Below are positions 35,155 through 44,896 of a DNA stretch of 64,000 nucleotides, in pieces (positions within the stretch are counted from its first letter, which is position 1; every line of letters begins with the position of its first letter). The notes below the pieces were generated by a model. That model did no database searches. It saw only the letters and a list, made by a program, of their open reading frames with translations, and was not told the origin of the DNA. The DNA lies in contig NZ_LT629802.1 of NCBI RefSeq assembly GCF_900106045.1, forward strand, positions 5,518,001 to 5,582,000, given 5' to 3'. This DNA comes from Pseudomonas mucidolens (GTDB lineage: Bacteria > Pseudomonadota > Gammaproteobacteria > Pseudomonadales > Pseudomonadaceae). The translations under genes were made by a program, and so were the position numbers.

Positions 35155-37125
35155 TCACGCGCCAGCTGAGGTCGGGTTTGATGCTGAAACATTCTGTTTT
35201 AAGAGGTCGCGCATCTGTTTTGCTATCTGAATTTGCTCTTCAGCCGACAATCCCGGCTGTCTTGCTCTCTTGATAAGTTCGTCGAGGGTCTGCGTGTGCT
35301 GGCCCGCGGATAACCTAGTAATGGTGTCTAAAAACTGTTGTTCAAGGTTGTCGCCGTCAATTAGCCACTCCTTTTCTGCGAGCGCTCGCAAGAGGCGTCC
35401 TTGTTCGGTGCCGTGCCAGCGAGCCATCAGTTGAATAGAGTTTAGCTTAGGATTTTTCTGTACCGCCTCGATCAGGGCAATCAGTACCTGGGCATAAGTG
35501 TTGCTTTCGTTCGCAAAATGATCGGCGCTCTCCACCTTGCCCGCCAGCTGCGGGTGATGGATGAGGGTGCGCAGGGCGATGAGCGTCGGGGCTTCTACGG
35601 CAACCGGTGTGCGTGGTGCGTAGGGTTCGTCGCGGTCGCCACGCTTGCCGTTCTTGCTCCAGGGTTTTTTATCCCACTTCTTGCCGCCGGCGCCGGGTTT
35701 CTTCGGGGTCCACTCGTGTTGAGGCGCGTAGGCCTCTTGAGGTTGGTGAAAGTCCGAATAGTCCGGCATGGCGTCGTAATCGATGCCTGGGTCGTAAGTC
35801 GGTGGCGCGTCTTGCGGCGTACTCTGCACCAGTTGGCTGACCGCTTCGCCGCTCAGTCCGGTGATTTCCAGCAGGCGCTTGCGCATCAGGGCCTTAAGGT
35901 TGGCGCCAGGCACCTTGTCGATCAGTGGCGCGGCGAGGGTGGCCATGTGAGCCTTGCCTTCGAGCGAGCGCGGGTCGGCCTCTTCGGTCAGTTGCTGGAA
36001 AAAGTAATCGGCCAGCGGCTGTGCGTGCTGGTTGATGCGTGCACGAAACGCATCGGTGCCTTCAGCACGGACCAGAGTGTCCGGGTCTTCGCCTTCGGGC
36101 AGAAACAAGAAGCGTGCGCGGCGCCCGTCCTGAAGGCTCGACAGTGCGGCCTCAAGGGCGCGCCAGGCGGCATTCCGGCCCGCCTGGTCGCCGTCAAAGC
36201 AGAACAGCACGTTGGGCACGATGCGAAACAGGCGCTTCAAGTGCTCTTCGCTGGTAGCGGTGCCGAGTGTCGCCACCGCGTTACGCAGCCCTTGCTGGGC
36301 CAGGGCAATCACGTCCATATACCCTTCAACCACGATGATCTCGTCGAGGTTGCGGTTGTTCTTGCGTGCTTCGAACAGGCCGTAGAGTTCCTGGCCTTTG
36401 TGAAACACCGGGGTTTCCGGTGAATTCAGGTATTTCGGCTTGTCGTCGCCCAGGACCCGGCCACCGAAGGCGATGATCCGGCCGCGACTGTCGCGGATCG
36501 GGAACATCACCCGGTCGCGGAAGCGGTCATAGCGCTTGCCTGTCTCGGCGTTCTCCACCAGCAGGCCGGCGTCGATCATGGCTTTTTGTTGCAGGGTATC
36601 GCTGCTCAGGTGCTTGTACAGATTGTCCCAGCCGGGCGGGGCAAACCCGAGGCCGAAGTCGCGGGCGATTTCTCCGGTCAGGCCGCGGCCCTTGAGGTAG
36701 TCGACAGCGGCTTTGCGCTGCGGGTGGCTTTTCAGTGCCTGGCGGTAGAAGTCGGCGGCGGCGGTGAGCAGCGGGTACAGCGGCGAGTCGGTGGGTTGGC
36801 GCGGCTTGTGCGGGCGGCCACTTTCTTCGCGGGGGATTTCCATGCCGGCGGCTTTCGCCAGTTCCTCGACGGCCTGGGGAAAGTCCAGGTTGTCGTGGTC
36901 CATGATGAAGCCGAGGGCGTTGCCACCGGCGCCGCAGCCGAAGCAATAGTAGAACTGCTTGTCGGGGCTGACGCTGAATGACGGGGTTTTTTCTTTGTGG
37001 AACGGGCAGCAGGCGGTGTAATTCTTGCCGGCTTTCTTCATTTGCAGGCGCGAGCTGACGACATCGACGATGTCGGTGCGGTTCAGAAGGTCGTCAATAA
37101 AGCTCTGGGGAATTAGCCCGGCCAT
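35155..37125 (-). CDS. dnaG: DNA primase DnaG
   Basis: A 656-residue primase that makes RNA primers for replication. The zinc-binding domain shows CCPFHKEKTPSFSVSP and YYCFGCGAGGNA, the Toprim core shows VVEGYMDVIALAQQG and FCFDGDQAGR, and the C-terminal 150 residues form the DnaB-binding domain after a charged linker. ATG 37125 (MAGLIPQSFIDDLL) is the family start. It lies 67 bases upstream of rpoD. Confidence 0.98.
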   Translation of the reverse strand: MAGLIPQSFIDDLLNRTDIVDVVSSRLQMKKAGKNYTACCPFHKEKTPSFSVSPDKQFYYCFGCGAGGNALGFIMDHDNLDFPQAVEELAKAAGMEIPREESGRPHKPRQPTDSPLYPLLTAAADFYRQALKSHPQRKAAVDYLKGRGLTGEIARDFGLGFAPPGWDNLYKHLSSDTLQQKAMIDAGLLVENAETGKRYDRFRDRVMFPIRDSRGRIIAFGGRVLGDDKPKYLNSPETPVFHKGQELYGLFEARKNNRNLDEIIVVEGYMDVIALAQQGLRNAVATLGTATSEEHLKRLFRIVPNVLFCFDGDQAGRNAAWRALEAALSSLQDGRRARFLFLPEGEDPDTLVRAEGTDAFRARINQHAQPLADYFFQQLTEEADPRSLEGKAHMATLAAPLIDKVPGANLKALMRKRLLEITGLSGEAVSQLVQSTPQDAPPTYDPGIDYDAMPDYSDFHQPQEAYAPQHEWTPKKPGAGGKKWDKKPWSKNGKRGDRDEPYAPRTPVAVEAPTLIALRTLIHHPQLAGKVESADHFANESNTYAQVLIALIEAVQKNPKLNSIQLMARWHGTEQGRLLRALAEKEWLIDGDNLEQQFLDTITRLSAGQHTQTLDELIKRARQPGLSAEEQIQIAKQMRDLLKQNVSASNPTSAGA

Positions 37126-37572
37126 GGCGTTCTCGTCATCACTGCGTATAAGTGCGGGCCCGCGACGCACTCAAGGCACGCATGTCGGTGGCTCGATCAT
37201 CTGTCGTCTGCTGGGGCTTCAGGGAGTGTATCTGTCGAACATTCACTGACGTTAGTTCAATCAGCCTTCGACGTGCTTGAGCGTGTTGCCCCGGCGTCCG
37301 GTCACGGCCAAAGACGGCCTCGGAAGCTCAGTGTCGGGCACAGTCGACCTGTTGATCGCCTGTCTGAAAATTAAGGTGTGCTCGTCAGTAGCCTTGATAG
37401 GCTCGTCAGAAGAGACGTGCACCGCTGGCAAAAGAGCCAGGTCTGACGTGTGAAGCAGTTTGTCGCGGTCGCGTGTGCGGCGTTGACGGTGAAGCATCAA
37501 GCGATATCCGCAAATGCCAATAGCCCGGCTGAGGGCCGGGCTTGGCAGAAGCTTGCTACGAACGTCTGTGTA
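37126..37572. other. 447-base gap between rpsU and dnaG
   Basis: No convincing gene in either strand; an 79-codon open frame at 37261-37500 lacks protein-like composition. It contains the rpsU terminator and presumably internal promoters for dnaG-rpoD. Confidence 0.6.
37522..37542 (-). terminator. Attenuator hairpin downstream of rpsU
   Basis: AGCCCGGC / GCCGGGCT arms around a 5-base loop, about 30 bases after the rpsU stop. The T-run is poor, fitting partial read-through into dnaG. Confidence 0.65.
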
Positions 37573-37788
37573 TTAGTACAGACGAACGGCGCGGCGCTGC
37601 TCGCGCTGAACTTTCTTGGCGTGACGCTTAACAGCGGCTGCTGCTTTGCGCTTACGCTCAGAAGTTGGCTTCTCATAAAATTCGCGGCTACGAACTTCAG
37701 CCAGAACACCGGCTTTTTCGCAGGAGCGCTTGAAACGACGCAGAGCTACGTCGAAGGGTTCGTTCTCTTTTACTTTGACGGCTGGCAT
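37573..37788 (-). CDS. rpsU: 30S ribosomal protein S21
   Basis: A 71-residue, very basic protein, [20 protein letters not shown] at the start and RRAVRLY at the end, the full S21 length. It is needed for translation initiation. First gene of the rpsU-dnaG-rpoD block; divergent from tsaD. Confidence 0.99.
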
Positions 37789-37991
37789 CCAGAGCTACCT
37801 TCTTTCATTACCGGGAATCAACGTTCTCGTCGCAAAAAATTCGCGGCTGAGGTCGTCGGTTTTTAAGGGTTGCGGATGTTAACCCCTCATTGCCCGGAAT
37901 GCAAAGCCTCTGATCGAAAACCGCTAGTCGGGAGGGGGAGTGGCGACTATTATGCGCGCCTTCGAATTCAGCCGCTACAAGGCGCAAACCC

Positions 37992-39017
37992 ATGCTAGTT
38001 CTGGGCTTAGAAACCTCCTGCGACGAAACCGGTGTCGCACTTTACGACAGTGAACGCGGGCTTTTGGCCGATGCACTGTTCAGTCAGATCGACTTGCACC
38101 GCGCCTATGGCGGCGTGGTGCCGGAGCTGGCGAGCCGTGATCACGTAAAACGCATGCTGCCGTTGATCCGACAGGTGTTGGACGAGGCGGGGTGTGTGCC
38201 GACCGAGATTGATGCGATTGCCTATACCGCGGGCCCAGGCTTGGTTGGAGCCCTGCTGGTGGGGGCTTCCTGTGCCCAGGCGCTGGCCTTCGCCTGGGGT
38301 ATTCCAGCCTTGGGCGTGCACCATATGGAAGGCCATTTACTGGCGCCGATGCTGGAAGAAAACCCGCCGGAGTTCCCGTTCGTCGCTTTGTTGGTTTCGG
38401 GCGGGCATACGCAGCTCGTTCAAGTCGACGGCATTGGTCAATACACACTGTTGGGCGAAACCCTGGACGATGCTGCCGGTGAAGCCTTCGACAAGACCGC
38501 GAAAATGATGGACCTCAATTATCCCGGCGGTCCGGAAATTGCGCGTCTGGCAGAAAAGGGCGTGACGGGTCGTTACACGTTCCCGCGTCCGATGTGTGAT
38601 CGGCCCGGCCTGATGTTCAGTTTCAGCGGCTTGAAAACCTTCGCGCTGAACACCTGGCAGCAGAGTGTCAGCGCCGGAGACGACGGCGAACAAGCCCGTT
38701 GCGACATCTCACTGGCGTTCCAGCAAGCCGTGGTAGAGACTTTGACCATCAAGTGCAAGCGGGCGTTGAAGCACGCGGGCATGAAGCGCCTGGTGATCGC
38801 CGGCGGCGTTAGCGCCAACCGCGCATTACGCGTGTCGCTGGAGAAAATGCTCGGCGACATGCAGGGTGAGGTTTTTTACGCGCGCCCCGAGTTCTGTACG
38901 GATAACGGCGCGATGATTGCCTTTGCGGGTTGTCAGCGGCTGCAGGCCGGTCAGCAGGAAAGCCTGGCCATCAGCGTGCAGGCGCGTTGGCCCATGGAGC
39001 AGTTGTCAGCGTTGTAA
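37992..39017 (+). CDS. tsaD: tRNA threonylcarbamoyladenosine transferase TsaD
   Basis: A 341-residue ASKHA-fold enzyme that transfers the threonylcarbamoyl group to A37 of ANN-decoding tRNAs, with TsaB and TsaE. The N-terminus [18 protein letters not shown], metal-binding [10 protein letters not shown] and nucleotide segments VSGGHTQLV and [12 protein letters not shown] are intact. It is divergent from rpsU, the common proteobacterial arrangement. Confidence 0.98.
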   Translation: MLVLGLETSCDETGVALYDSERGLLADALFSQIDLHRAYGGVVPELASRDHVKRMLPLIRQVLDEAGCVPTEIDAIAYTAGPGLVGALLVGASCAQALAFAWGIPALGVHHMEGHLLAPMLEENPPEFPFVALLVSGGHTQLVQVDGIGQYTLLGETLDDAAGEAFDKTAKMMDLNYPGGPEIARLAEKGVTGRYTFPRPMCDRPGLMFSFSGLKTFALNTWQQSVSAGDDGEQARCDISLAFQQAVVETLTIKCKRALKHAGMKRLVIAGGVSANRALRVSLEKMLGDMQGEVFYARPEFCTDNGAMIAFAGCQRLQAGQQESLAISVQARWPMEQLSAL

Positions 39018-39049
39018 GCAGCGAATCTGAGTCGGGCTCGGCGGCGTAT

Positions 39050-39619
39050 TTAAAAATGCCGTTCGCGCCCGGCAAACAGGTCGCGTAAATTGCCGCGATG
39101 GCGCCAGACGATCAGCAAGGTGAGCGCGCTCATCGGTATCAGCGCCGCGGGCTCTTGCCAGGCCAGTAATGGCAGGGTCAATGGCGTGGCGATCAGCGCG
39201 GCCAGGGAACTGGTGCGGGTCAGGTAGAACGTCAGCAGCCAGGCGGCCACGGCCAGCAGGGCGGCGGGTGGGTAGATACCCAGCAACATGCCGGCGGCCG
39301 TTGCGACGCCCTTGCCTCCACGGAAGCGAAAGTACAGCGGGAACAGGTGGCCGAGGACGGCACACACGCCTACCCAGGCTTGTTGTTGCAGGGAAAGACC
39401 GGCGAGGTGGGCGATCAGTACCGGCAGCAGGCCTTTGCAGGCGTCACCCAGCAGCGTCAGGACGGCCAGTTTCCTGCCGGCCAGGCGCAACATATTGGTG
39501 GCGCCAGCATTGCCTGAACCACTCATTCGCGGGTCGGGATTTCCCGTCAGGCGGCTGAGCAAGATGGCAAAGGACAGAGAGCCGAGCAGGTAGGCGAGGA
39601 TCGCCAGTAACCAAAACAT
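39050..39619 (-). CDS. plsY: Glycerol-3-phosphate acyltransferase PlsY
   Basis: A 189-residue inner-membrane enzyme that acylates glycerol-3-phosphate from acyl-phosphate, the first step of phospholipid synthesis. About five helices are visible. The three conserved loops read [26 protein letters not shown] and [13 protein letters not shown]. It converges on tsaD and diverges from folB. Confidence 0.97.
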   Translation of the reverse strand: MFWLLAILAYLLGSLSFAILLSRLTGNPDPRMSGSGNAGATNMLRLAGRKLAVLTLLGDACKGLLPVLIAHLAGLSLQQQAWVGVCAVLGHLFPLYFRFRGGKGVATAAGMLLGIYPPAALLAVAAWLLTFYLTRTSSLAALIATPLTLPLLAWQEPAALIPMSALTLLIVWRHRGNLRDLFAGRERHF

Positions 39620-39693
39620 GCTAACTATTCCGGGCGAGGACGCCTTGATTCTAACGGGGCATTGCGCCCTTGTCGTGCTGTGGAGAAGAGTGC

Positions 39694-40047
39694 TTGGACA
39701 GAGTGTTTATCGAAGGCCTGGAAGTCGACACCGTGATCGGGGCCTACGACTGGGAGCGAGGTATCCGGCAATGCTTGCGTCTGGATCTGAGTTTCGCCTG
39801 GGATAACCGTCCGGCCGCCGCCGGTGACGACCTGACCTTGGCGCTCGACTACGCCAGCGTCTCCACACGCATCCAGGACTTTGCCGCGCAAACACAGTTC
39901 CAGCTGGTGGAAACCTTCGCCGAGCGCCTGGCCGAAGTGTTGATGAGCGAGTTCCAGATTCCCTGGCTGCACCTCAAATTGACCAAGCCCGGTGCCGTCC
40001 CGGCAGCCAAAGGCGTGGGCGTGGAGATCGAGCGCGGATGTCGCTAA
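39694..40047 (+). CDS. folB: Dihydroneopterin aldolase FolB
   Basis: A 117-residue enzyme of folate synthesis that splits dihydroneopterin to hydroxymethyl-dihydropterin and glycolaldehyde. The family N-terminus reads [20 protein letters not shown], and the catalytic Lys lies in [20 protein letters not shown]. The start is TTG 39694, with GGAG eight bases upstream; the open frame extends to an ATG 8 codons earlier that gives a non-family extension. Its end overlaps folK by 10 bases. Confidence 0.95.
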   Translation: MDRVFIEGLEVDTVIGAYDWERGIRQCLRLDLSFAWDNRPAAAGDDLTLALDYASVSTRIQDFAAQTQFQLVETFAERLAEVLMSEFQIPWLHLKLTKPGAVPAAKGVGVEIERGCR

Positions 40048-40556
40048 CTCAGGTTTACCTTGGCCTTGGCAGTAATATCGAGCGCGAATCCCATTTGCGG
40101 GCGGGCCTCGATGCGCTGGCTGGCTTTTTGACGGATCTGCGTTGCTCGGCCGTGTTCGAAAGTCAGCCGGTGGGTATCAAGAGCGGACCGTTCTTCAATC
40201 TGGTGGTCTCGGCGTATACCGATTTGCCGTTGAAAGAGCTGGATCGCCGGTTGAAGCTCATTGAAGCCGACAACGGTCGTTACGCGCCGGACCGCAAAGG
40301 GCTGCCGCTGGATATCGATGTGCTGTTGTATGGCGACCTGAGCGGTGATTTCGAGGGGTTGGTGTTGCCTCGGGCGGAAATACTGAAGAATGCCTTTGTG
40401 CTGTGGCCGCTGTCGTTGATGGCGCCAGAGCGTGTGCATCCCGCAGTGGGTAAAACGTTTGCGGTGTTGTGGTGCGATGCACAGATCGATCAGGTGCTGG
40501 CGCCCGTGGCGTTCGAATGGCGCGACCAGCAACTGACGCCTGCCACACTCCTGTAG
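40038..40556 (+). CDS. folK: HPPK pyrophosphokinase FolK
   Basis: A 172-residue kinase that transfers pyrophosphate from ATP to hydroxymethyl-dihydropterin, the step after FolB. It shows VYLGLGSNIERESHLRAG at the start and the LDIDVLLYGD magnesium-binding motif. Pseudomonads usually carry a second folK elsewhere. Translation is coupled to folB. Confidence 0.95.
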   Translation: MSLTQVYLGLGSNIERESHLRAGLDALAGFLTDLRCSAVFESQPVGIKSGPFFNLVVSAYTDLPLKELDRRLKLIEADNGRYAPDRKGLPLDIDVLLYGDLSGDFEGLVLPRAEILKNAFVLWPLSLMAPERVHPAVGKTFAVLWCDAQIDQVLAPVAFEWRDQQLTPATLL

Positions 40557-40663
40557 GGGCGAGGAGGCGCCTGGTTCTTGCTTGCGAAAAGTGTGAGGGC
40601 GCCGCGTTAACCCGCAAGTTCGCGTAATCGTTAATGATCTTCGCGGGCAAGCCCGCTCCTACA
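40554..40663. repeat. REP pair (REPIN-like) between folK and cca
   Basis: CGGGCAAGCCCG with CTCCTACAG (40640-40663) is a typical Pseudomonas REP. An inverted, more degenerate copy starts TGTAGGGGCGAGGAGGCGCC at 40554. Together they form an inverted REP pair. Confidence 0.75.
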
Positions 40664-41888
40664 GTGGGTGTTGTGCCTTGTAGGCTTTGAGCGCGTTGAG
40701 TCGTTCGCGCTTGAGTGCCTCGCCGAGCGCCGGGCCTTTGAAGCCTTTCTCCAGCAGCGGCGCCACGGCCACGCCGCGCGCCACCAACGCGGCCTTACGT
40801 AAATAATCCGCCTGTGGATAACTTCTCTGCTCAAAGCCCTTGCGGCCTCGCGCGTCCATTTCGCAGGCGACGACAAACTCCTCAAAACGCTGCGGACGGC
40901 GATAGACGTCGAAACTCTGCAACAGCTCCAGCAATGTCGAGGCCTTGAGCTCCAGCGCCCGGTGGCCGTGGGTATGATATTCACCCACCAGCAGGGCCAG
41001 TTCCTGGCAGTCTTTCGGCACTTTGAAGCGCTCGTTGACCGCTTTTATCAGCTTCAGGCCCTTCTGCTCGTGGGCAATATGCCGCGGTAACTTATCCACA
41101 GGCGTCAGCGCTTTGCCCAGATCATGCATCAGGCAGGCCCAGCGCACGGTCAAGGGTTGGCCATGACGCGCTGCCTGCTCCAATACGCTCAAGGTGTGCA
41201 CGCCGGTGTCTATTTCAGGATGGTGAGCTTCGGGTTGCGGCACGCCGAATAGCGCGTCGACTTCCGGCAGCAAGGTTTTCAGTGCGTGGCAATCGCGCAG
41301 TACCTGGATAAATACTTGTGGCTGATCTTCCATCAGTGCCCGGGAAATTTCCTTCCAGCTACGTTCGGGCGTCAGCGCTTCGAGTTCGCCGGATTCACTG
41401 AGTTGGCGCATCAGCTCCAGGGTTTCGGGAGCGATGCTGAAGCCAAGTCCCGCGTAGCGTGCGGCAAAGCGGGCAACGCGCAGTACTCTAAGGGGATCTT
41501 CGGCGAATGCGGGGGAAACGTGGCGCAAAATGCGCGCTTCAAGGTCCTGTTGGCCGTGATACGGGTCGGTCAGATTGCCGTCGTCATCTTCGGCCATCGC
41601 GTTGATCGTCAGGTCGCGGCGCATCAGGTCTTCTTTCAGCGTGACGTCGGGGCTGGCATGAAAAACAAAACCGCCATAACCGCGGCCACTCTTGCGCTCC
41701 GTGCGGGCGAGGGCATATTCGTCGCCGTTTTTCGGATCAAGGAAAACCGGAAAGTCAGCACCTACGGGCTTGAAGCCCTTGGCGAGCATTTCCTCGGTGG
41801 TGGCGCCTACGACGACACGGTCGATATCGGTGACAGGAATCCCCAGCAGACGATCTCGCACTGCTCCGCCGACTTTGTAGATTTGCAT
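40659..41888 (-). CDS. cca: CCA-adding tRNA nucleotidyltransferase
   Basis: A 409-residue class II enzyme that builds or repairs the CCA end of tRNAs. The nucleotidyltransferase motif is [20 protein letters not shown] with the DxD acids, followed by [10 protein letters not shown] and [16 protein letters not shown]. An HD phosphohydrolase domain follows ([13 protein letters not shown]). It converges with folK across the REP pair. Confidence 0.97.
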   Translation of the reverse strand: MQIYKVGGAVRDRLLGIPVTDIDRVVVGATTEEMLAKGFKPVGADFPVFLDPKNGDEYALARTERKSGRGYGGFVFHASPDVTLKEDLMRRDLTINAMAEDDDGNLTDPYHGQQDLEARILRHVSPAFAEDPLRVLRVARFAARYAGLGFSIAPETLELMRQLSESGELEALTPERSWKEISRALMEDQPQVFIQVLRDCHALKTLLPEVDALFGVPQPEAHHPEIDTGVHTLSVLEQAARHGQPLTVRWACLMHDLGKALTPVDKLPRHIAHEQKGLKLIKAVNERFKVPKDCQELALLVGEYHTHGHRALELKASTLLELLQSFDVYRRPQRFEEFVVACEMDARGRKGFEQRSYPQADYLRKAALVARGVAVAPLLEKGFKGPALGEALKRERLNALKAYKAQHPL

Positions 41889-41951
41889 GAAAAAGCCTCC
41901 GTTAGCCTTACAGGATAACGCCTGTGTTCGGCCAAGGGAGGCTTTGCCGCA

Positions 41952-43514
41952 TCAAAGGTGGATAACGGCCAAGTCCAGGCGCCCATATTCGTTGTCGCTG
42001 GATTCATTGCGCGGCGGCACATGGTGGGTTTTCATCACCTGGTCGCCTTGCAGTGTCTCCAGATGGATATCAAACCCCCACAGTCGGTGCAGGTGCTTGA
42101 GGACTTCGTCTGTGGAGTCGCCGAGGGGCTTGCGGTCGTGTTGTTGGTGGCGCAGGGTCAGTGAGCGATCGCCGCGCACATCGATGTTGTAGATCTGCAC
42201 ATTCGGCTCGCGGTTGCCCAGGTTGTACTGGGCGGCCAGGGTCTCGCGGATGGTGCGATAACCGACCTCATCATGAATCGCCGGCACCAGCAGGTCGTCC
42301 TTGAGGTCGTCGTCCAGAATGCTGAACAGCTTGAGGTCGCGAATCACCTGGGGCGAGAGGTACTGCAGGATAAAACTCTCGTCCTTGAAACTGCTCATGG
42401 CGAACTTGATCGTCGACAGCCAATCGCTTCCGGCGATTTCCGGGAACCAGCGACGGTCTTCTTCGGTGGGGTGTTCGCACATGCGACGAATGTCCCGATA
42501 CATGGCAAAACCCAACGCATAGGGGTTGATGCCGTTGTAGTACGGACTGTCAAAACCGGGTTGAAACACCACGCTGGTGTGGGAGGTCAGGAATTCCATC
42601 ATAAAGCCGTCGGTCACCAGGCCTTCGTCGTACAGGTCATTCATCAGGGTGTAGTGCCAGAAGGTCGCCCAGCCTTCATTCATCACCTGGGTCTGGCGCT
42701 GTGGATAAAAGTACTGGGCAATCTTGCGCACGATCCGCACGATCTCGCGTTGCCAGGGTTCCAGCAGCGGCGCGTGCTTTTCGATGAAATACAGGATGTT
42801 TTCCTGGGGCTCGGCGGGGAAGCGCGCATTGTCCTTGTCACTGTTCTTGTCGGCGCGTTTGGGAATGGTGCGCCACAGGTCGTTGATCTGTTTTTGCAGA
42901 TGCTCCTCACGTTCCTTCTGGCGCAGCCGTTCTTCCTCGGCGGAAATCGGATACGGACGCTTGTAGCGGTCTACGCCGTAATTCATCAAGGCGTGGCAGG
43001 AATCCAGCAGGTCCTCCACCGCATCGATGCCATGGCGTTCTTCACACTGCATGATGTACTGCTTGGCGAACACCAGATAATCGATGATCGAACTGGCGTC
43101 GGTCCAGGTGCGGAACAGGTAGTTGCCCTTGAAAAAGCTGTTATGCCCATAGCAGGCGTGCGCAACCACCAGCGCTTGCATGCAGATGGTGTTTTCTTCC
43201 ATCAGGTACGCAATGCAAGGGTCGGAATTGATCACGATCTCATAGGCCAGGCCCATCTGGCCGCGGCTGTAGGACTTTTCGGTGCTGAGAAAGTGTTTGC
43301 CGTAGGACCAATGGTGATAGCCCAGCGGCATGCCCACCGACGCATAGGCGTCCATCATTTGCTCGGCGGTAATCACTTCGATCTGGTTGGGATAAGTGTC
43401 CAGGGCATACCCGGCCGCGATGCGGCTGATTTCCCGATCGTAGGCCTGGATCAGTTCGAAGGTCCATTCGGACCCCGTGGAAAGGGGTTGGCGCTTATGC
43501 TCTTTGGCGGTCAT
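41952..43514 (-). CDS. SpoVR-family protein
   Basis: A 520-residue protein of the SpoVR family (YcgB in E. coli), named from a Bacillus spore cortex gene but of unknown biochemistry. Conserved tracts include [38 protein letters not shown] and [20 protein letters not shown]. Its start overlaps the stop of the YeaH gene by 4 bases, and the PrkA gene lies further upstream. The triad is conserved across proteobacteria and tied to stationary-phase or nitrogen-stress responses. Confidence 0.95.
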   Translation of the reverse strand: MTAKEHKRQPLSTGSEWTFELIQAYDREISRIAAGYALDTYPNQIEVITAEQMMDAYASVGMPLGYHHWSYGKHFLSTEKSYSRGQMGLAYEIVINSDPCIAYLMEENTICMQALVVAHACYGHNSFFKGNYLFRTWTDASSIIDYLVFAKQYIMQCEERHGIDAVEDLLDSCHALMNYGVDRYKRPYPISAEEERLRQKEREEHLQKQINDLWRTIPKRADKNSDKDNARFPAEPQENILYFIEKHAPLLEPWQREIVRIVRKIAQYFYPQRQTQVMNEGWATFWHYTLMNDLYDEGLVTDGFMMEFLTSHTSVVFQPGFDSPYYNGINPYALGFAMYRDIRRMCEHPTEEDRRWFPEIAGSDWLSTIKFAMSSFKDESFILQYLSPQVIRDLKLFSILDDDLKDDLLVPAIHDEVGYRTIRETLAAQYNLGNREPNVQIYNIDVRGDRSLTLRHQQHDRKPLGDSTDEVLKHLHRLWGFDIHLETLQGDQVMKTHHVPPRNESSDNEYGRLDLAVIHL

Positions 43515-44782
43515 GTCACTAACCTGCGCTGGAAGAGTTCACGGAAGACCGGATAGATATCGCCGGCCGAGACCAGTTGTTGTTGGGCAAACGTATCAGC
43601 GAAGGCTTCGGCGATGCGCTCGTATTCGAACCACAGGGCCTGGTGTTCGCGGGGGGTAATTTCCACATAAGTGTAGTACTGCACGAACGGCATGATCTGG
43701 TTGATCAGCAGGTCGCGACAGATAGGTGAGTCGTCGTTCCAATTGTCGCCATCGGAGGCCTGGGCGGCGTAGATGTTCCATTCGTTGGCCGGATAACGCT
43801 CGGCCATGATCTCTTGCATCAGCTTCAGGGCGCTGGAAACGATGGTGCCGCCGGTTTCTCGCGAGTAGAAGAACTCCTCCTCGTCGACTTCACGGGCGCT
43901 GGTGTGATGACGAATAAACACCACATCGATTTTGTCGTAGTTACGCTTGAGAAACAGGTACAGCAGGATAAAGAAGCGCTTGGCGATGTCTTTGGTGGCC
44001 TGGGTCATGGAGCCGGAAACGTCCATCAGGCAAAACATCACGGCCTTGGAGCTGGGATTGGGCTGCTTGACCAACAGGTTGTATTTCAAGTTAAAGGTAT
44101 CGAGGAAAGGCACGCGGTGAATGCGCGCGCTGAGTTTCGCTATTTCGGCCTCTATTTCCTGTATATCGCCGAAATTGTCTGGTTCTTCGCGCTTCAGGCG
44201 CGCCAGCGCTTCCTTGGCTTCCCTCAATTTGGCGCGACTGCTGCCCGATAGCGCAATGCGTCGGGCATGGGCCGAGCGCAGGGTACGGATGATGTTGATC
44301 CGCGAAGGGTTGCCTTCACTGCTGATCCCGGCGCGTACGGTCTTGAAGGTATCGGTGCCGGTCAGGTTGCGTTTGATCAGGTTGGGCAGCTCCAGGTCCT
44401 CGAACATGAACTCGAGAAATTCCTCCTGGGTGATCTGGAACACGAATTCGTCCATGCCTTCGCCGGAGCTGCCGGCCTTGCCAGGACCCTTACCACCGGC
44501 GCCGCCTTGGGGGCGCTGGATATGTTCACCGGTAGTGAACTCCTTGTTTCCCGGATGAACCACGGTCTGTTTGCCGCCGCGCCCATGGTGCAGCACCGGT
44601 TCATCGATATCCCGGCCGGGAATGCTGATTTGTTCGCCATGCTCCATGTCGGTAATGGAGCGGCGGCTGACGGCCTCTTCGACGGCCTTTTTGATGTGGT
44701 CACGGTAGCGCCGCAGGAAACGCTGGCGGTTTACCGTGCTCTTGTTCTTGCCATTGAGACGTCGGTCGATCACATAGCTCAT
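43511..44782 (-). CDS. YeaH/YhbH-family protein (DUF444)
   Basis: A 423-residue DUF444 protein containing a von Willebrand factor A-like fold with [20 protein letters not shown] (DxSxS metal site) and [12 protein letters not shown]. It begins [20 protein letters not shown] with GGAGGGG upstream. It works with the PrkA kinase and SpoVR in an undefined stress pathway. A repeat-rich 114-base spacer separates it from prkA. Confidence 0.95.
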   Translation of the reverse strand: MSYVIDRRLNGKNKSTVNRQRFLRRYRDHIKKAVEEAVSRRSITDMEHGEQISIPGRDIDEPVLHHGRGGKQTVVHPGNKEFTTGEHIQRPQGGAGGKGPGKAGSSGEGMDEFVFQITQEEFLEFMFEDLELPNLIKRNLTGTDTFKTVRAGISSEGNPSRINIIRTLRSAHARRIALSGSSRAKLREAKEALARLKREEPDNFGDIQEIEAEIAKLSARIHRVPFLDTFNLKYNLLVKQPNPSSKAVMFCLMDVSGSMTQATKDIAKRFFILLYLFLKRNYDKIDVVFIRHHTSAREVDEEEFFYSRETGGTIVSSALKLMQEIMAERYPANEWNIYAAQASDGDNWNDDSPICRDLLINQIMPFVQYYTYVEITPREHQALWFEYERIAEAFADTFAQQQLVSAGDIYPVFRELFQRRLVT

Positions 44783-44896
44783 AGGCCCCTCCGGGGAGCT
44801 TCAAGTCGTAAGCTTCAAGCCGCAAGCGAAGAACCGTCGAGCCGGATGCTCAACCGCTTTTCCCTTGCAGCTTGTAGCTGGAAGCTTGCAGCTGTT
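44783..44896. repeat. Spacer of short AGCTTGCAGC-like repeats
   Basis: The spacer between the PrkA and YeaH genes consists of related 8-10 base units, such as GCTTCAAGCCGCAAGC and CTTGCAGCTTGTAGCTGG, many of them self-complementary. A similar stretch occurs at about 61543-61572. This is a dispersed intergenic repeat type of pseudomonads. Confidence 0.6.

Noticed and set aside
37261..37500. 79-codon minus-strand frame between rpsU and dnaG
   Set aside because: No ribosome site, no protein-like composition and no family likeness.
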